Assembly (NCBI RefSeq): GCF_000001735.4
Contig: NC_003076.8
Coordinates: 8,060,001 to 8,124,000, forward strand
Source of the DNA: Arabidopsis thaliana
Lineage: Eukaryota > Streptophyta > Magnoliopsida > Brassicales > Brassicaceae
DNA length: 64,000 nt
Reading direction: 5' to 3'
Shown: one piece after another, positions 1 through 13,362 of the stretch
Numbering within the stretch: position 1 is the stretch's first letter
Layout: every line of letters starts with the position of its first letter
The notes under the pieces: generated by a model
What the model was told of the DNA's origin: nothing
Seen by the model: the letters and a program-made list of their open reading frames with translations, nothing else
The model's database searches: none
Program-made: the position numbers and the translations under genes

Positions 1-3000
1 TCTAAGTCTCTGTTAGACTCATCCACTGAGCCTATTCTTCTAGATGCAGAAAGTAGTAATCTTGTGGGCGTGGAAAATACAAATTCTGAAGATCCAGAGA
101 GTCTCCTGAACACTGAACCAACCAATGTGTCTGATTTAGAAAATCATGTTAACAGTCAGAAGGAAGATTCCTTATCTTCTTTATCAGGCATCGATGCTTA
201 TGCAGCCTCGGGGACTGTAACTGAGCTTCCTGAGGTTTCTTCACAATTGGATTCGACTTCAAAACCTCAGATTGTGCCACTAAATGACACGGAAACAGCA
301 TTTGCCACTGCTGAAGAGCTTTCTGAGGTTAACGGAACACCGGAGTACTTCGAAACCTCAGATTGGTCATCAATATCAGACATAGATACAACGAAAGAAC
401 TTGAATCTTCAAAATCTCCTGTGCCAGAATCAACAGATGGGTCAAAAGATGAACTAAACATATATAGTCAAGATGAGCTTGACGACAACAGAATGCTTTT
501 GGAAATACCCAGTGGTGGAAGTGCATTTTCTTCTGCTGGAATTCCTGCACCTTTTATGTCTGTTATAGTTAATCCTGGGAAGATTCTTGTCCCCGTAGCT
601 GCGGATCAGATCCAGTGTCAAGCATTTGCAGCTCTGCAAGTTCTGAAGGTAATATTATTTTTTTATGTTGTATAGACCCTCACTATGTATATCTTGCACT
701 TGTGATTGTTCTGGCACTTGTATACCTTGCAGCTTATAGTTCAGTTTGTTCCATCTTTCAGGTCATTGAAACTGATACACAACCTAGTGATCTATGTACT
801 CGCAGAGAATATGCCAGGTGGCTGATTTCTGCCAGCAGCGCGTTATCAAGGTATACTTTCATGATTTTGTTAGTGTTTCTGGTGGGGTCAAAATATCCTT
901 CGTATGTATTAGAAAGTGAAATTCATGCATTTATGTGTGTTCTTTAACTCTTTGCAGAAACACAACCTCAAAAGTGTATCCTGCTATGTATATTGAGAAT
1001 GTTACTGAGCTTGCTTTTGATGATATTACTCCCGAAGACCCTGATTTTTCTTCCATTCAAGGTGAGAGTGAACTTTGAATTTTGATTCTACCCGAAAAGA
1101 AGATAAACAATGAAGCTAAATTCTGTTTACTCTTTTCAGGGTTGGCAGAAGCAGGACTTATCGCGAGCAAGCTTTCTAACCGTGATTTACTTGACGATGT
1201 TGAGGGCACATTCTTATTTTCCCCTGAAAGGTATTTATGTTGCTGAAAATCATCAAACTTGTCCAAAAAAAATTCTGCGTTTGTAAATCGCATTGAGAGA
1301 AACATATACATAGTCTTATACTGGTACGGCTGCCTTAATTTCTCTTTTAAGATATCAGTGAGATTTTCGATAGTCTCATGAACCAGAACGGCATAAAATC
1401 ATTCTTCTTACTGTTTTTAGAATATCATGGATTTCTGTACTTTGACAATGCCTTTGCGTTTAATACTTTGCTTATTTCTACAAATTTTGCTTGTTTCTTG
1501 TCCGACGCAGCCTTCTTTCACGCCAGGATCTGATAAGCTGGAAAATGGCCTTGGAGAAACGACAACTTCCAGAAGCTGATAAAAAGGTTGCATATCGAGC
1601 TTGGTTTTGTTCACTTCTCATAATATTGCAGATAATCATTAATTCACTTCATGATGCAGATGCTGTATAAACTCTCGGGCTTCATTGACATCGATAAGAT
1701 AAACCCAGATGCATGGCCTTCCATCATTGCAGATTTATCTACTGGGGAACAAGGAATCGCTGCCCTTGCATTTGGTATGCGCAAATTTTCCATCTAAATA
1801 TCTTCTTGCTCAATCATTACCTTATTATAATGCACACACGACTTTAGGTTGTACAAGATTGTTTCAGCCTCATAAACCAGTCACTAAAGGGCAAGCTGCC
1901 ATTGCTCTTTCAAGTGGTGAGGCATCTGACATTGTCAGTGAGGAATTGGCACGTATCGAAGCAGAATCCATGGCTGAAAAAGCTGTGTCTGCGCATAACG
2001 CCCTCGTTGCAGAGGTCGAAAAGGATGTCAATGCCAGTTTCGAGAAGGAGCTTTCCATGGAACGAGAAAAGATTGAAGCAGTCGAGAAAATGGCGGAACT
2101 GGCGAAAGTGGAGTTGGAGCAGCTGAGGGAGAAGAGAGAGGAAGAGAATCTGGCGTTGGTTAAAGAACGAGCTGCGGTTGAGTCAGAAATGGAGGTCCTC
2201 TCACGGTTAAGACGTGATGCGGAAGAGAAGCTGGAGGATTTGATGAGTAACAAGGCAGAGATAACCTTTGAGAAAGAGAGGGTTTTCAATCTTCGAAAAG
2301 AGGCTGAAGAAGAGAGCCAGCGGATTTCAAAGTTGCAGTATGAATTGGAAGTTGAACGAAAAGCCTTGTCCATGGCCAGGTATTTCTTCTACAGTTCGAG
2401 CTACATTATGTTTATAATGCAAATAATCTATCTGCATTCTGATTTCTAATTAGTAAGTCTTTCAATCTGTCCAATCCATAACCATATTATGACCCATCAT
2501 ATGTTCTTTGTTCAGATCGTGGGCCGAGGAGGAAGCAAAGAAAGCTAGAGAACAAGGGAGGGCCTTAGAAGAAGCTAGAAAGCGATGGGAAACAAATGGA
2601 CTGAGAGTTGTTGTTGACAAAGACCTTCAAGAGACGAGCAGCAGAGAGACAGAACAAAGCATAGTACTAAACGAGATGGAGAGATCCTCAGTTGAAGAAA
2701 CTGAGAGGAGAGCCAAAACCCTGATGGATAAGCTGAAGGAGATGGCTGGAACCGTGAGTGGAAAGTCCCGGGAAGTGATCTTCACTGTGATGGAGAAAAT
2801 ACGTTTATGGATTACAGTTTTGAAGGAATATGCAGTGAATTTAGGGAAGCGAGCTGGGGAAATGAGAGATGCAGCCATTGTGAGGGCAAAAGGAGCAGCA
2901 GCAGATGTTGAGCAAGGGACAGTTCAGGTGAGCGATAAGGTGAAGAAAATGGCTGAGGAGTGTAGAGATGGAGTTGGGAAGATCTCTCAGAGGTTCAAGA

Positions 3001-3005
3001 CCTAA
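1..3005 (+). CDS. SLH-domain / coiled-coil plastid protein, 3' part (5' end outside window)
   Basis: The gene enters from the left edge and the last 714 residues are visible. Exons: 1-648, 762-850, 958-1061, 1140-1230, 1511-1586, 1660-1774, 1848-2379, 2516-3005. All junctions are GT-AG and in phase. Order of parts: an acidic Ser/Glu/Asp-rich segment; an S-layer-homology-like region over exons 2-7 (AFDDITPEDPDF, then GLAEAGLI, then TRLFQPHKPVTKGQAAIAL); a long Glu/Lys/Arg-rich coiled coil; and a basic C-terminal helix region. There is no membrane span in the visible part. It resembles the Arabidopsis family annotated as GPI-anchored-adhesin-like or SLH-domain proteins (AT5G23890, paralogue AT5G52410), which are found in plastid membrane proteomes. 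The molecular role is unknown. The exon model is firm; plastid location is inferred from the family. Confidence 0.85.
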
Positions 3006-4175
3006 AGTAACAGTCTTTTAACTTTTTTGTATCTTGTTTCTACATGATAAAAATAAAAGAGAATAATGGGATGGCCATTACATTTACAGTATTGGTCAGT
3101 GATGTTCAGAATTCATAATTGTATCATTTTGTAATCTTTGTTATGTGGTTTACTAATACTTACACTTTAGTGCGATATGTTATAATTGCCTTGCTCTGAT
3201 CATTTGTGTTTTGCTTTTCATCTAAATATTCCAAATCACTTGTAATATTACAAGCACGAAGTATCTCTAGTAGCTTTTCATTTGAATTTAGGCATGCCAA
3301 TAATTCTAAGAACTGATGCATTCAGTTTCTTCTACATGTTCATCTTGTACACACTCTAAACTTTCAAAATAAAACAATATCTTGGCGTGAAATATTTTAA
3401 GAATTGAATACACGAAGAAGAGAAAAAAAAAAAAGAGAATAAGAAGAAACCACTCAATACAAGGACTGATTTTTTACTATTTTTATAATTTTAAAACATA
3501 TTATTAAGGATAAATAGAAACTTTAATTTTAATTTTTTATTAATATAAAATTATTTATTAAAATCACCTCATTATTTATAACGAAAACAAATATATCTGT
3601 TGACGGAATCAATATTTCCCATAATTTGTGTAGATAGGTGAACACAAAAGTCACTTTGGATGTTTAAAGTAACAAAACTATCACATTGATGGTTAATTAT
3701 AAGAGTTTAAATTTTAAAATCTTGAAAGTTTAAAAGAGAAGTGGTTGGTACCTTGTTTTTTTAATGGGATTTTCCATTTAGTTTTTATTAATGCGTCAAA
3801 CTTATTTTCATTTTTTTTGTTAAAAACATGAAATAACTTTATAGCACTTAGGTTTATTATACTCCAGTGCAATGTTAAAGTTTCCAGTGCAATATGTTTT
3901 AGTATCATTGGTACTCGAGTTTCGCGTATCGTATTAGTCTGTTGAATTAGGCTTATCATCAGTACAATGTCTACGAAAGTTTATACTAAGTTGTAATATA
4001 AGATACGTATATAGAAACTCGTTATAATTTCTTCCATAAACTTTCCCAAGTACCAGAAACCTTTGAGATCTATGTATTGATAAACCGCACCAAAAAGAAA
4101 ACAGAGTCGTGCACAAAATCAAAAACCAGAAGAACAAGAATTCAAGAATGATTAAGCTCTATAAAGCAACGAATT
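3006..4175. other. Intergenic spacer, AT-rich
   Basis: This lies between two convergent genes, the SLH-domain gene (+) and RPL13 (-). It should hold both 3' UTRs. There are A/T homopolymer runs around 3421-3434 and 3480-3600. I see no gene, RNA gene or terminal inverted repeat here. Confidence 0.6.
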
Positions 4176-5081
<906 letters not shown>

Positions 5082-5085
5082 TTTT

Positions 5086-5483
5086 CTAAGCAACAAACAC
5101 AAATGTTACAACATGAGAATAAACTAAACAGAGAAGTAAAATAATCATAGATTTCAACCCTAATCATGTTACACAAGCAACATTAAAAGAAGCAAATGGG
5201 TATTATTAAATACATTCCAAGTGATACAAATTAGACTAATCTAAATTGATGAATCATGATCAACCAAAAAAATCGCAGAATCAAATGCTTTACAAAATTC
5301 TAACAATATCCAAAAGCAAAGCTCGAAACAAACCAAAGCTTCTGCAATTGATCTGATTTTACAATCAAATGCAAGGAAAAAAAAGTTCAATTCTGAGATT
5401 ATAAGATGACTGCAAATTTCTTAAACACCTAAAACTGACTACGAAGAGAGACGAGAAAAGCTCAGAGACAGAAGGATACTCAC
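5086..5483 (-). other. 5' UTR intron of the L13 gene
   Basis: On the minus strand a donor GTGAGT begins at 5483, and an acceptor TTAG ends at 5086, four bases before the ATG. The 398-bp interval is AT-rich with no coding potential. Leader introns often raise expression of plant ribosomal protein genes; that effect is inferred here. Confidence 0.75.
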
Positions 5484-5542
5484 AGCGGCTTGGACGAAAA
5501 GTGAAGGCTTCTCCAGAGGGGCTAATTGTTCATCGATAATTC

Positions 5543-5612
5543 GATATATAAAATGAAACCCTAGTTGTTGAGACAGGGTCCTTATTATTGGGCTTATCTT
5601 TATAAATGGGCC
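5543..5612 (-). promoter_or_regulatory. L13 promoter: TATA-like run, telo-box and two site II motifs
   Basis: Just upstream of the L13 leader are a TATATAAAA-like run (5545-5553), a telo-box AAACCCTAG (5556-5564) and two site II-type motifs, TGGGCT (5589-5594) and TGGGCC (5607-5612). Telo-box plus site II is the standard arrangement of Arabidopsis translation-machinery promoters, where TCP factors bind site II. It supports strong expression in dividing cells. Confidence 0.7.
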
Positions 5613-6418
5613 TGGTCTTTAATTAATTGGAGACGACCCAATAAAGTTTCGAATACTTGCGTTTTCTCAATCTCTCGTATAAACGACATCGTTTTGGAAT
5701 ATAAAATATAGGTATTTTTTTTTCTTTCACAAAGTCTGTTTTTGAGTTTTTGATTCGGTTATTTTAGTTTCTGCAGGATAGGAATATGCACATTGTAATG
5801 TATAATATAACAATAATTGGCCATAATTCATATACCGGAATTGGCTATCTATCGAATCAAGTTGCAATATTTATACTCACTAGCTACTATATCAAATAAG
5901 AAAGTCTTTAAAAATTGAATACTCAAAATGTAGTAGTAAAATGTATCAAAGCCAACTTACTCAAGTACTAGTTGTAATTGGTTTAAGAGCTTTAATATGG
6001 GAGCAACGGAAAATGTAACTGTCATTGGTTGACTTGACTTATTATCGTTGCTAAAAAAGTAAACCTTCTTCACGACCGACGTGCGATGTTCTAAATTACA
6101 AATCAAGAAAAGTAATTAGTATGAAGCGGCCACATATTAGATGAATATATAGTTTGGAGCCAACATGTAACTAATTATAATTTTGTTAATCAAATGAACA
6201 AAAATATGTTTATTTCCCAAAATAAGAATCGGTAAAAGGGAATCTTTCTTTCCTGGCCATTTTAGTATGCACCCATTAGGCCATGACCCCATATGTATTA
6301 AAACATTTAAATACATTGTTGCGAGCAAAAAATACTTGGTAGTATAATTCTATAAATACCATTAACTTGTAAACATACACTAATTTATCAACATCAAGAC
6401 AAAACATTACAAAAAGCC
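5613..6418. other. Divergent promoter spacer between L13 and a small membrane-protein gene
   Basis: This AT-rich spacer holds no gene. Near the L13 side is a quasi-palindrome AAACGACATCGTTTT (about 5682-5696), a motif type frequent in Arabidopsis promoters. On the right, TATAAATA (6351-6358) lies 61-68 bases before the next gene's ATG and is its likely TATA box. Confidence 0.6.
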
Positions 6419-7037
6419 ATGTCTCGTGTCCTCCTCTTTCTCTTCATCTTTTCTTTATCGGTTTTGGTTGGATCAATCAATGGTAACAATCTTATTATAT
6501 CAAACCAGTTCCTTCCAATCTCAGCAATTCATATACAAAATATAAATGCCAAGATATCTACATTTTTGATATAACAAGAAAATTTTCAGGACGGTCATGT
6601 GGATCATCGACGCCCACTTCAGAGGATATGTACAAAAAGCAGATGGAAAGGTCCGAGGAATCAGCACGTGAAATGGGAAGGATTGGTTTGGAGTGTGAAC
6701 CCGAAGGGTACACAGGTGGTTCAGGCAACACGAACTCTGTTGGTGATATGATTCTCGGCTTCTTCATTCTTTTCTTTATTGTTGGTGCCCCCATTATGAT
6801 CTGTCTCGCGTGTGTTCGGAGACAACAGGCTATAAACGCAGCCAATCTCAATAACGTTTCCGGTTAGTAATATGTAAATAAGAAATAAATAATTTGTTAT
6901 GGTAACGATTAGGAAATAAGTATATAAAGATAATCTTTATTGTAATAGGTCAAGTGGTAGGAGCTCATGGAACTGATCTCAAGTCTTATCCTCAGACAGG
7001 GACCGTCCAAAAGGGAGATCCCAATTACCAAGTTTGA
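6419..7037 (+). CDS. Small signal-peptide / single-pass membrane protein
   Basis: Three exons (6419-6482, 6590-6862, 6949-7037) give 141 residues with consistent phases. The N-terminus (MSRVLLFLFIFSLSVLVGS) is a signal peptide. A short extracytosolic part follows, rich in Ser, Glu and Gly, then a hydrophobic segment (MILGFFILFFIVGAPIMI) ending in Cys, then a basic stop-transfer (VRRQQ) and a hydrophilic tail ending KGDPNYQV. This predicts a type I membrane protein of the secretory route. No domain is recognised and the function is unknown. The start is supported by the signal peptide and the TATA box about 65 bases upstream. Confidence 0.8.
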
Positions 7038-8439
7038 TCCATCACTTTTCACAAGTATGGATAATGGTTATTTTTCGGTTGTCTTGCCAATTAATGTATG
7101 TGTTTTCAATTACATATGCGTGATACGTAACTTTTTTTGTTTGGGTTGGATTGTATCTCCTCAATCTATTTTGAGAGCGAAAAAACATTTGTTAGCATTG
7201 CTTTCGGAGATGTTTTATTTTGGTCTCACAAACCAAAAAAAAAAAAACTGCAAAACCCTAATGTTTTACATACTCGAAATTGAAAATTGTTTACCATTAT
7301 TTGATTTCCCTGGAGAAAACAATCCGTTTAATCATTTCAAGGCGATATCAACACTAAGCAACGACGCCAACAAAGATATATATGGTCGGTTAATTAACTC
7401 AAAAGTAGGAAGAAAAAAAATTCTACAAGCTTAGTAATAGCTATTACAGTATTCACAGAGAAGCTCGAGATGGAAAAATTGTTGATTCAACGTAATCAAC
7501 ACACACAAAGCTCGTAGTCGATAAACGGAAAAAGATGGATTCATCTACAACGACGTAGATTTTTTTTTTTATCACAACGGCAAAGTATGTATGAGTATAT
7601 CATTTTAGAAATTATCAATCTGTTAGAAACGGTACTAAAAATAATACTTTTATTCTACATATCGTTCTCTTCCCGTTTCTACCAATGAAAAGACTCTTAT
7701 TACTTTGTCATCTGATCCACATACTACGCAAAGAGACCAGAGAACATAGTTGATGATGGCGTTGGCGTCCGCTCGTGCTCCTTTGGATTAGATAATTGTA
7801 TACTTTACTTTAGCCTTATTACTTTAGCCTTATTGTAATTTTGTTTTTTACTCTCCTTTTTTTCCAAGATTACTCTACTTTAGGTGTTGTTTCTGTAATT
7901 CCTTCATTTTCATTTCTAATGATATTTACAAGCTTAGCAAAAAAAAAAAAAAAAAAAAGAAAAGAAAAGGAAAACATAGTTGATGATACATTGATTGATA
8001 GAGAGAAAATGCTACTCACGATTACATTAACTCCTACTAATTAATAAGAGGGTTTCTTAATTATTGGGCTTCACAATAAAGATGGGCCAATCTCAAATAA
8101 ACGGAGCCGAGAAACTTTCTTCCTCCTGTAAAACGGTGCGTTTAACTTAATACTAAACGACACTGTTTTGTATGCAGGCTTCTTAGATACGCCGAGGTAG
8201 GACACGTTTTGAGTCATCATCGAAAGGAGCCAGACTTCGAGATTTTGAATTTTTTTACTTAACGGCTCACTCACTTTCATCTCTCTCTCTTTATCTCCCA
8301 AATCTGACACTACTACATTCAAACATTAAGAGAAAGGAAACAAAATCTTCAAATTCAAACGTTTTTTTCCCTTTCCAAGAGAGATTCCTTGTGTTTCTAT
8401 TCGATCTAGGGAGAAAAAAATCTAGGAATTTTGAGAATT
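7038..8439. other. Intergenic spacer and kinesin promoter/leader
   Basis: No gene is seen in this stretch, which has long A/T runs (a run of A at 7939-7957). The right end holds the promoter and 5' leader of the kinesin gene. Site II-type motifs TGGGCT (8065-8070) and TGGGCC (8083-8088), and AAACGACACTGTTTT (8155-8169), lie about 270-375 bases before the ATG. Site II motifs fit a gene active in dividing cells. Confidence 0.55.
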
Positions 8440-11400
8440 ATGGAGACAAAGATGACGAGCCATGGCCGGAAAGTAGTCCGGGTGGTGGCTAGGGTCAAGC
8501 CATCGACGGATCTGGCATCAACGAAATCAATTTCGGTTCAGAAACCGATGGGTGATGATTCAGAGACTGTTACAATTTCGTTCGGAGCTCAATTCGCTGG
8601 GTAATTTCTCTTCATTCCTTTCTGATTCTGTTGTTAATTTGGAGATTTCGAATTTTGAGTGGGTTTATCGGATTTGTCATGGGATTCGTTAATTTGATCG
8701 AAATTTATGTTCTTTTATATATAAACTCTTGTGTTAATCTTCTGTTTTCAGAAAGGTTTGACATTATATTTTTGAGTTGAAATCTTTCTCCGTCTGTTGT
8801 GGATTAGCGACGTTTCAAGGGAAATTAACTAGTATGTTTGTTTGTTGTTCTGTGTTGTGGTAGATCGAAAGATTCATATAGATTGGACTATTGCTACGAA
8901 GAAAATGAAACTACTGGTTCAATTCTCACTAAGGAGATAAAGCCTCTTATATCTACTGTCTTTGAGGGTAAAGATGCGAATGTCATCGCCCACGGAGCAA
9001 GAAATAGTGGTAAAACACATCTGATACAGGTATTGAAAGCAGTTATCTCTGAAAGGTACTGAGTTGTGTTGTTATTACTTTATATGAAAATGCTAATTGA
9101 GTTATGTATGACATGTTTTGAAGGGAAATGAGAGGGAACTTGGTTTAGCTGTCCTTACAATGTCTGAGATGTTATCCATGGCTGAGGAAAGAGGAGACGC
9201 GATTTTTGTATCAGTTTACGAGGTGTCTCAAGAAACTGTGTATGACCTGTTAGACCAAGAGAAGAGAGTGGTTAGTGTATTAGAAGGTGCACAAGGGAAA
9301 ATTCAACTAAAGGGACTTTCTCAGGCAAGTTATTTAGTGTTCTTGATCATTAAGTTTTGTAACATCATACGTATTTTTCAGATTAGGATCATTAATATTT
9401 CAATGTTTCTGCTTTCAGGTACCTGTGAAGTCACTCTCAGAATTCCAGAACTTATATTTTGGTTTCAAGAAATCCCAGAAGCTGACCAGTGACCTTCCAA
9501 CTAGGAGTCATAAAGGTGTGATGATACATGTTACTACTGGAAACGCCAATTCAGGCTCCCTTGGGAGAATGAACTTTCTTGATATGGCAGGTTGAGTATT
9601 TTAAGATCACAATTTAGTTGTCTTGTCTGTGTAATGATCTTATGTCAGCATCTGATGGCCCGTGATGGGTGTTGTCTTTCTCTGACAGGATATGAGGATT
9701 CCAGGAAACAAAACAGTGCTTTAGGTCCTCTAGAGATTGCTAGAGTTAATAAGTCGATATATGCTTTACAGAATGTCATGTATGCTCTAAACGCAAATGA
9801 ATCCCATGTGCCATATCGGGAGAGCAAACTCACTCGTATGCTGAAAGATTGTTTAAAAGGATCCAACATAACTTTGCTAATCACATGTTTGGTATACTTT
9901 GCTCGCTTATGAGTTCGTTTTAAGTATATCTATCACTGAGTGCAACTGGCGATGCTAACCCTTTTGTTTTTCGTTTCAGCCCCGGGAATTTAGCCAAGAC
10001 TCCTTTTACATGCTAAACTTAGCATCACGGATCTGTCTAGGCGGTAACCGAGCCATCACTAATCCTACCAAGAAGAAGATCAATGGTCTCGATAGATCTG
10101 TTTCATTATCCTCAGCCGCTCAAAGGAGACAGACACCTTTGACTATGTCTGCTGCTTCTAGAAAACAGACAGTGCTGAGGGGAAATGTGACAGAGAGAAA
10201 GACTAAAATCAACACTGCTACTTCTGCAATTAAAGCAAGGTAAATCTTTCAGAATCAGCTTTCTCTCAACTCTAAGCCTCAATATCCCTGTACTCTTGTT
10301 GTTCAGTTTTAGAACATCAAAGAATGACCTTTTTTTCTCAATGTTTGAAGGAAACTGTTCGGTGAAGCAAATGATTCGGTGAAATGTAAAAATAGCTCTA
10401 AGAAGGTAATTGATCTTTTGTTGTTATCGTTATGGATTCAGAAATAGTTCAGTTAGACTTGTTTTGGATTTTGTAGGTGGAAGGCAAAGCAAAGATGGTT
10501 CTGAAAAAGGTAAAGCATCTTCATTCTAATTGCTGAATATTTGAGTAATGCTCTTTAATACCTTTTCTCACCTTGAATGAAATTTGTGTTGATTTTGATG
10601 CAGGGAATCTCCACTTCAAAGGTTGTCTTGAGCGTTCAGGCCTCTTCACCTAAAGAAGTAAATCCTTGCGAGCCTGAACTAAATGGAGCTGCGTGGTTAT
10701 TTATTACCATGGCATTACTTACAAAGTCTCATGTTCTTAATGTAGGAAATCTGTTCGTCGATTACTGTTACAGATTTTCAATCTTCTTTGGTAGAAGAGG
10801 TAATATTTTATATAACGTCAATGCTAAATGAAAATCATCAAGACATTACTTACATTCAGTGGTTTTCTTTTCAGGAATATTCTCTGGCTTTTTCAAGTTC
10901 TACGGTAGCCATGGAACCGGTAAATTTTCCATCTGCAACTTCTCTGTATCTTAAGCATGCCAAAACACGTTCAAAGAATCGAAGCTGTCTCCTTTGTTTC
11001 AGCATATCTAATATTGCTTCTTGTCATTTATAAGGGCTATTCAAATGGTGCATCTTTAAGCTCAGAAGCTATTTACACTACAGATAAGGTAATTTGTGTA
11101 GGTTTATGTTTTGTTTCAACATCTGGATATCAATTGTGCTGACAGTTCTTCCATTATTCTTCAGGAGACACCCCGGAAACAAGAGGAAATGTTTGCTGGA
11201 GCCACTCATTGTGATGATGCTTTTGTAGACAAAGGTGAGATTGGAAAATTGATAAAGAAGGGTCTGGTATAAAGGAAAGGCTGACTTTGATCTTAATTGT
11301 TTTTTTTTCTCTGTATGGCAGCACAAATAGTAGAGAGAGATGAAAACAATTCAGTCATTGAAGAAGATCTGACTCTGGTTATTGATGAAGGTAGGTTGTG

Positions 11401-12723
11401 AGTCCTGTGACATTAATCTAAGAAAGTAATATAATGAAACCTTTTGCTCAATTGATGGTCTTTCTCTTTATGGTAGGTGAAAATCTGGACAAAGAAAACA
11501 ACAGTTTGCTAGCAAATGAAACTGCATCACCACCCCTCAGCATGCGACTTCAAGAACTATCAAACAATTTGAAGTCGATATGCAAATTCTCAAACCAACT
11601 ATCAGTACCTGAGAAACATCAAACTCCCTTAACTATATTACAGGCGGAAGAAGCATCAGAGCACAGTGATATTACTGCTGAAGCTGCTGTTAGTATAGAA
11701 CTAAGAACGCCGGAGAAAACTATGCCTTCGAACATTGGCTGCAGTCCTTGGAAGACATATAGCGCACACAGCTCTAAATTGAAGGTAAAAAGAGTTAACA
11801 AGTTTGATTAAAAATGACTTTTCATTGAAACTAACAAAAAATCTCTGAGACTGATATAATGCTTCTTTTTTTGTTTCTGGAAATGTTGCAGAATTCTGCT
11901 GTTGGAGAGTACCTCAAGTTCATAAACACAGCTGGAAAGTAAGTTATTTTTGTTCTTTGGTAAACTCAAAATATACATAACTCAAGTTTCTTTTTGATTA
12001 TTAGAAACTTCAAACTTTCTAAATCTTGATATAAGGTTTCCGGGTATAAATAACTCTGTTGATATAATCTTGTCTATATTGGTGTGCTAACTAAAACTAA
12101 AATTTTCTCTTCTCTTGTTGTGTTTACAGGGAAGATCTAAAGAAGTTAAAGGTGAGATGACTAGATTGATCAGAATGTTTTTAAAATTGAAATGACTTGT
12201 TTATAGGTTAGTACCTAACTTGTTTATGGCCTACATTGATGATTATAGGGTATTGGGGACAAGAGAGCAGCTTACATAGTTGAGCTCCGCGAAGAATCTC
12301 CATTTAAAACGGTAAGTGCCATAAAGTGTTACAAATGAGAAGTTGCATCTCTATCATGATGGATTTACAATAAACTGTTGATTTTTGTAGCATATATTCA
12401 CTAGCAAATAAGACTTGAAATGGAATGCTTTTAGCATATAGTCACTAGCAAATTCAGTTTTTTCAATGTGAAGTTCAATATTGTTTTGGTTTGTATGTAA
12501 GCTTTTTGTATTTTCTACTGCAGCTTGATGATTTGCAAAGTATCGGACTCTCAGCAAAACAGGTTAGCTTATCATCGAGTGCTTCAGTTTCTCGTTTTCT
12601 CCCTTAAAACAAGAGTCAATAGCAAAATTGTTTTGATCATGCTCAGAGAGTTTGAGTAATGATGGACTTTTGCATTGACAGGTTAATGGATTGCTGAAAA
12701 AAGAGATCGGGGAGATTTTCTAG
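8440..12723 (+). CDS. KIN10C: Kinesin-10 family motor protein (KIN-10C type)
   Basis: Nineteen exons give 687 residues: 8440-8600, 8864-9029, 9124-9324, 9419-9590, 9689-9891, 9980-10239, 10351-10405, 10477-10509, 10604-10657, 10875-10919, 11035-11088, 11165-11234, 11322-11390, 11477-11784, 11892-11938, 12130-12151, 12249-12311, 12524-12562, 12682-12723. An N-terminal motor domain (about residues 10-330) carries a divergent P-loop (GARNSGKT, about 97-104), a shortened switch I (TRSH), a switch II region (LDMAGYED) and the conserved VPYRESKLTRMLKD. The middle is low-complexity and basic. The last 45 residues (ELREESPFKTLDDLQSIGLS) form a helix-hairpin-helix, typical of kinesin-10/Kid motors, which bind DNA or chromosome arms. 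Intron 3 needs a GC donor. The small exons 9-11 are the least certain. The role in spindle or chromosome movement is inferred from the family. Confidence 0.85.
9325..9418 (+). other. GC-AG intron in the kinesin gene
   Basis: The reading frame and the motor-domain sequence require joining ...CTTTCTCAG to GTACCTGTG. The donor at that point is GCAAGT, not GT, and the acceptor is TTTCAG. The nearest GT downstream would break the frame. GC-AG introns are a known minority of U2-type plant introns. Confidence 0.75.
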
Positions 12724-13362
12724 TAGTTGAGGGACATTCTCTACGGTTGTTCACAACAAATGTATCTGAAAATATTTATGAAGGTTTCTAGAGATTGCGA
12801 GGCAACACGATGTTGCTTCTAAGATTTCAAAGTTCTATATAGGAAGGCTAAGTTGTTGAATGTGTAATGCGTGTTACTATGAGAACTTAATTTATGGTTA
12901 CAATACTTTAAATTCAATTTGTGTCGTACTGTCCAAAACTTTGGGTATTTCAAAGGCAATGTGAAGTAGTATCAAATTCCATTTTTATATTTTTCACCGG
13001 TTACATCACTTTATCATTCGAATGCTTAGTGGGGAATAAACTTTCAATGTATGCCTCACTCTCAAGTCTCACCCACTAGGTAAAAGACTCATTTTACCCA
13101 TTTTACTCTATATAGAGATATTCAACTTTATCTAGCTTTTGCCAACAAAACCAAAATTTGTTTTTCGTGATCTTGTTTCATTCTTTCTTAATTTTGTTCA
13201 AGACGATTTTTTGTTTCTTTTTTCGACGAGATATCTTGCTTTATACTCCATTAATAATAATCCATTAGACCCAAAACTTTTACCCGATCGAGACATAAGA
13301 CACAAAGCACTAAAACGAACAACTCAACATTTTTATTCTAAATGAGACAAATACAAATCAGT
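12724..13362. other. Spacer between convergent genes
   Basis: This separates the kinesin gene (+) from a membrane-protein gene (-) and should contain both 3' UTRs. I see no additional gene or repeat. Confidence 0.6.

Noticed and set aside
1870..2373. Long antisense frame over exon 7 of the SLH-domain gene
   Set aside because: It is Ser-rich mirror translation of a Glu/Lys-rich coiled coil and not a gene.
6967..7434. Open frame overlapping the last exon of the small membrane-protein gene
   Set aside because: It is in another frame from the spliced exon and becomes AT-rich spacer translation. The spliced model with phase-consistent GT-AG introns is better.
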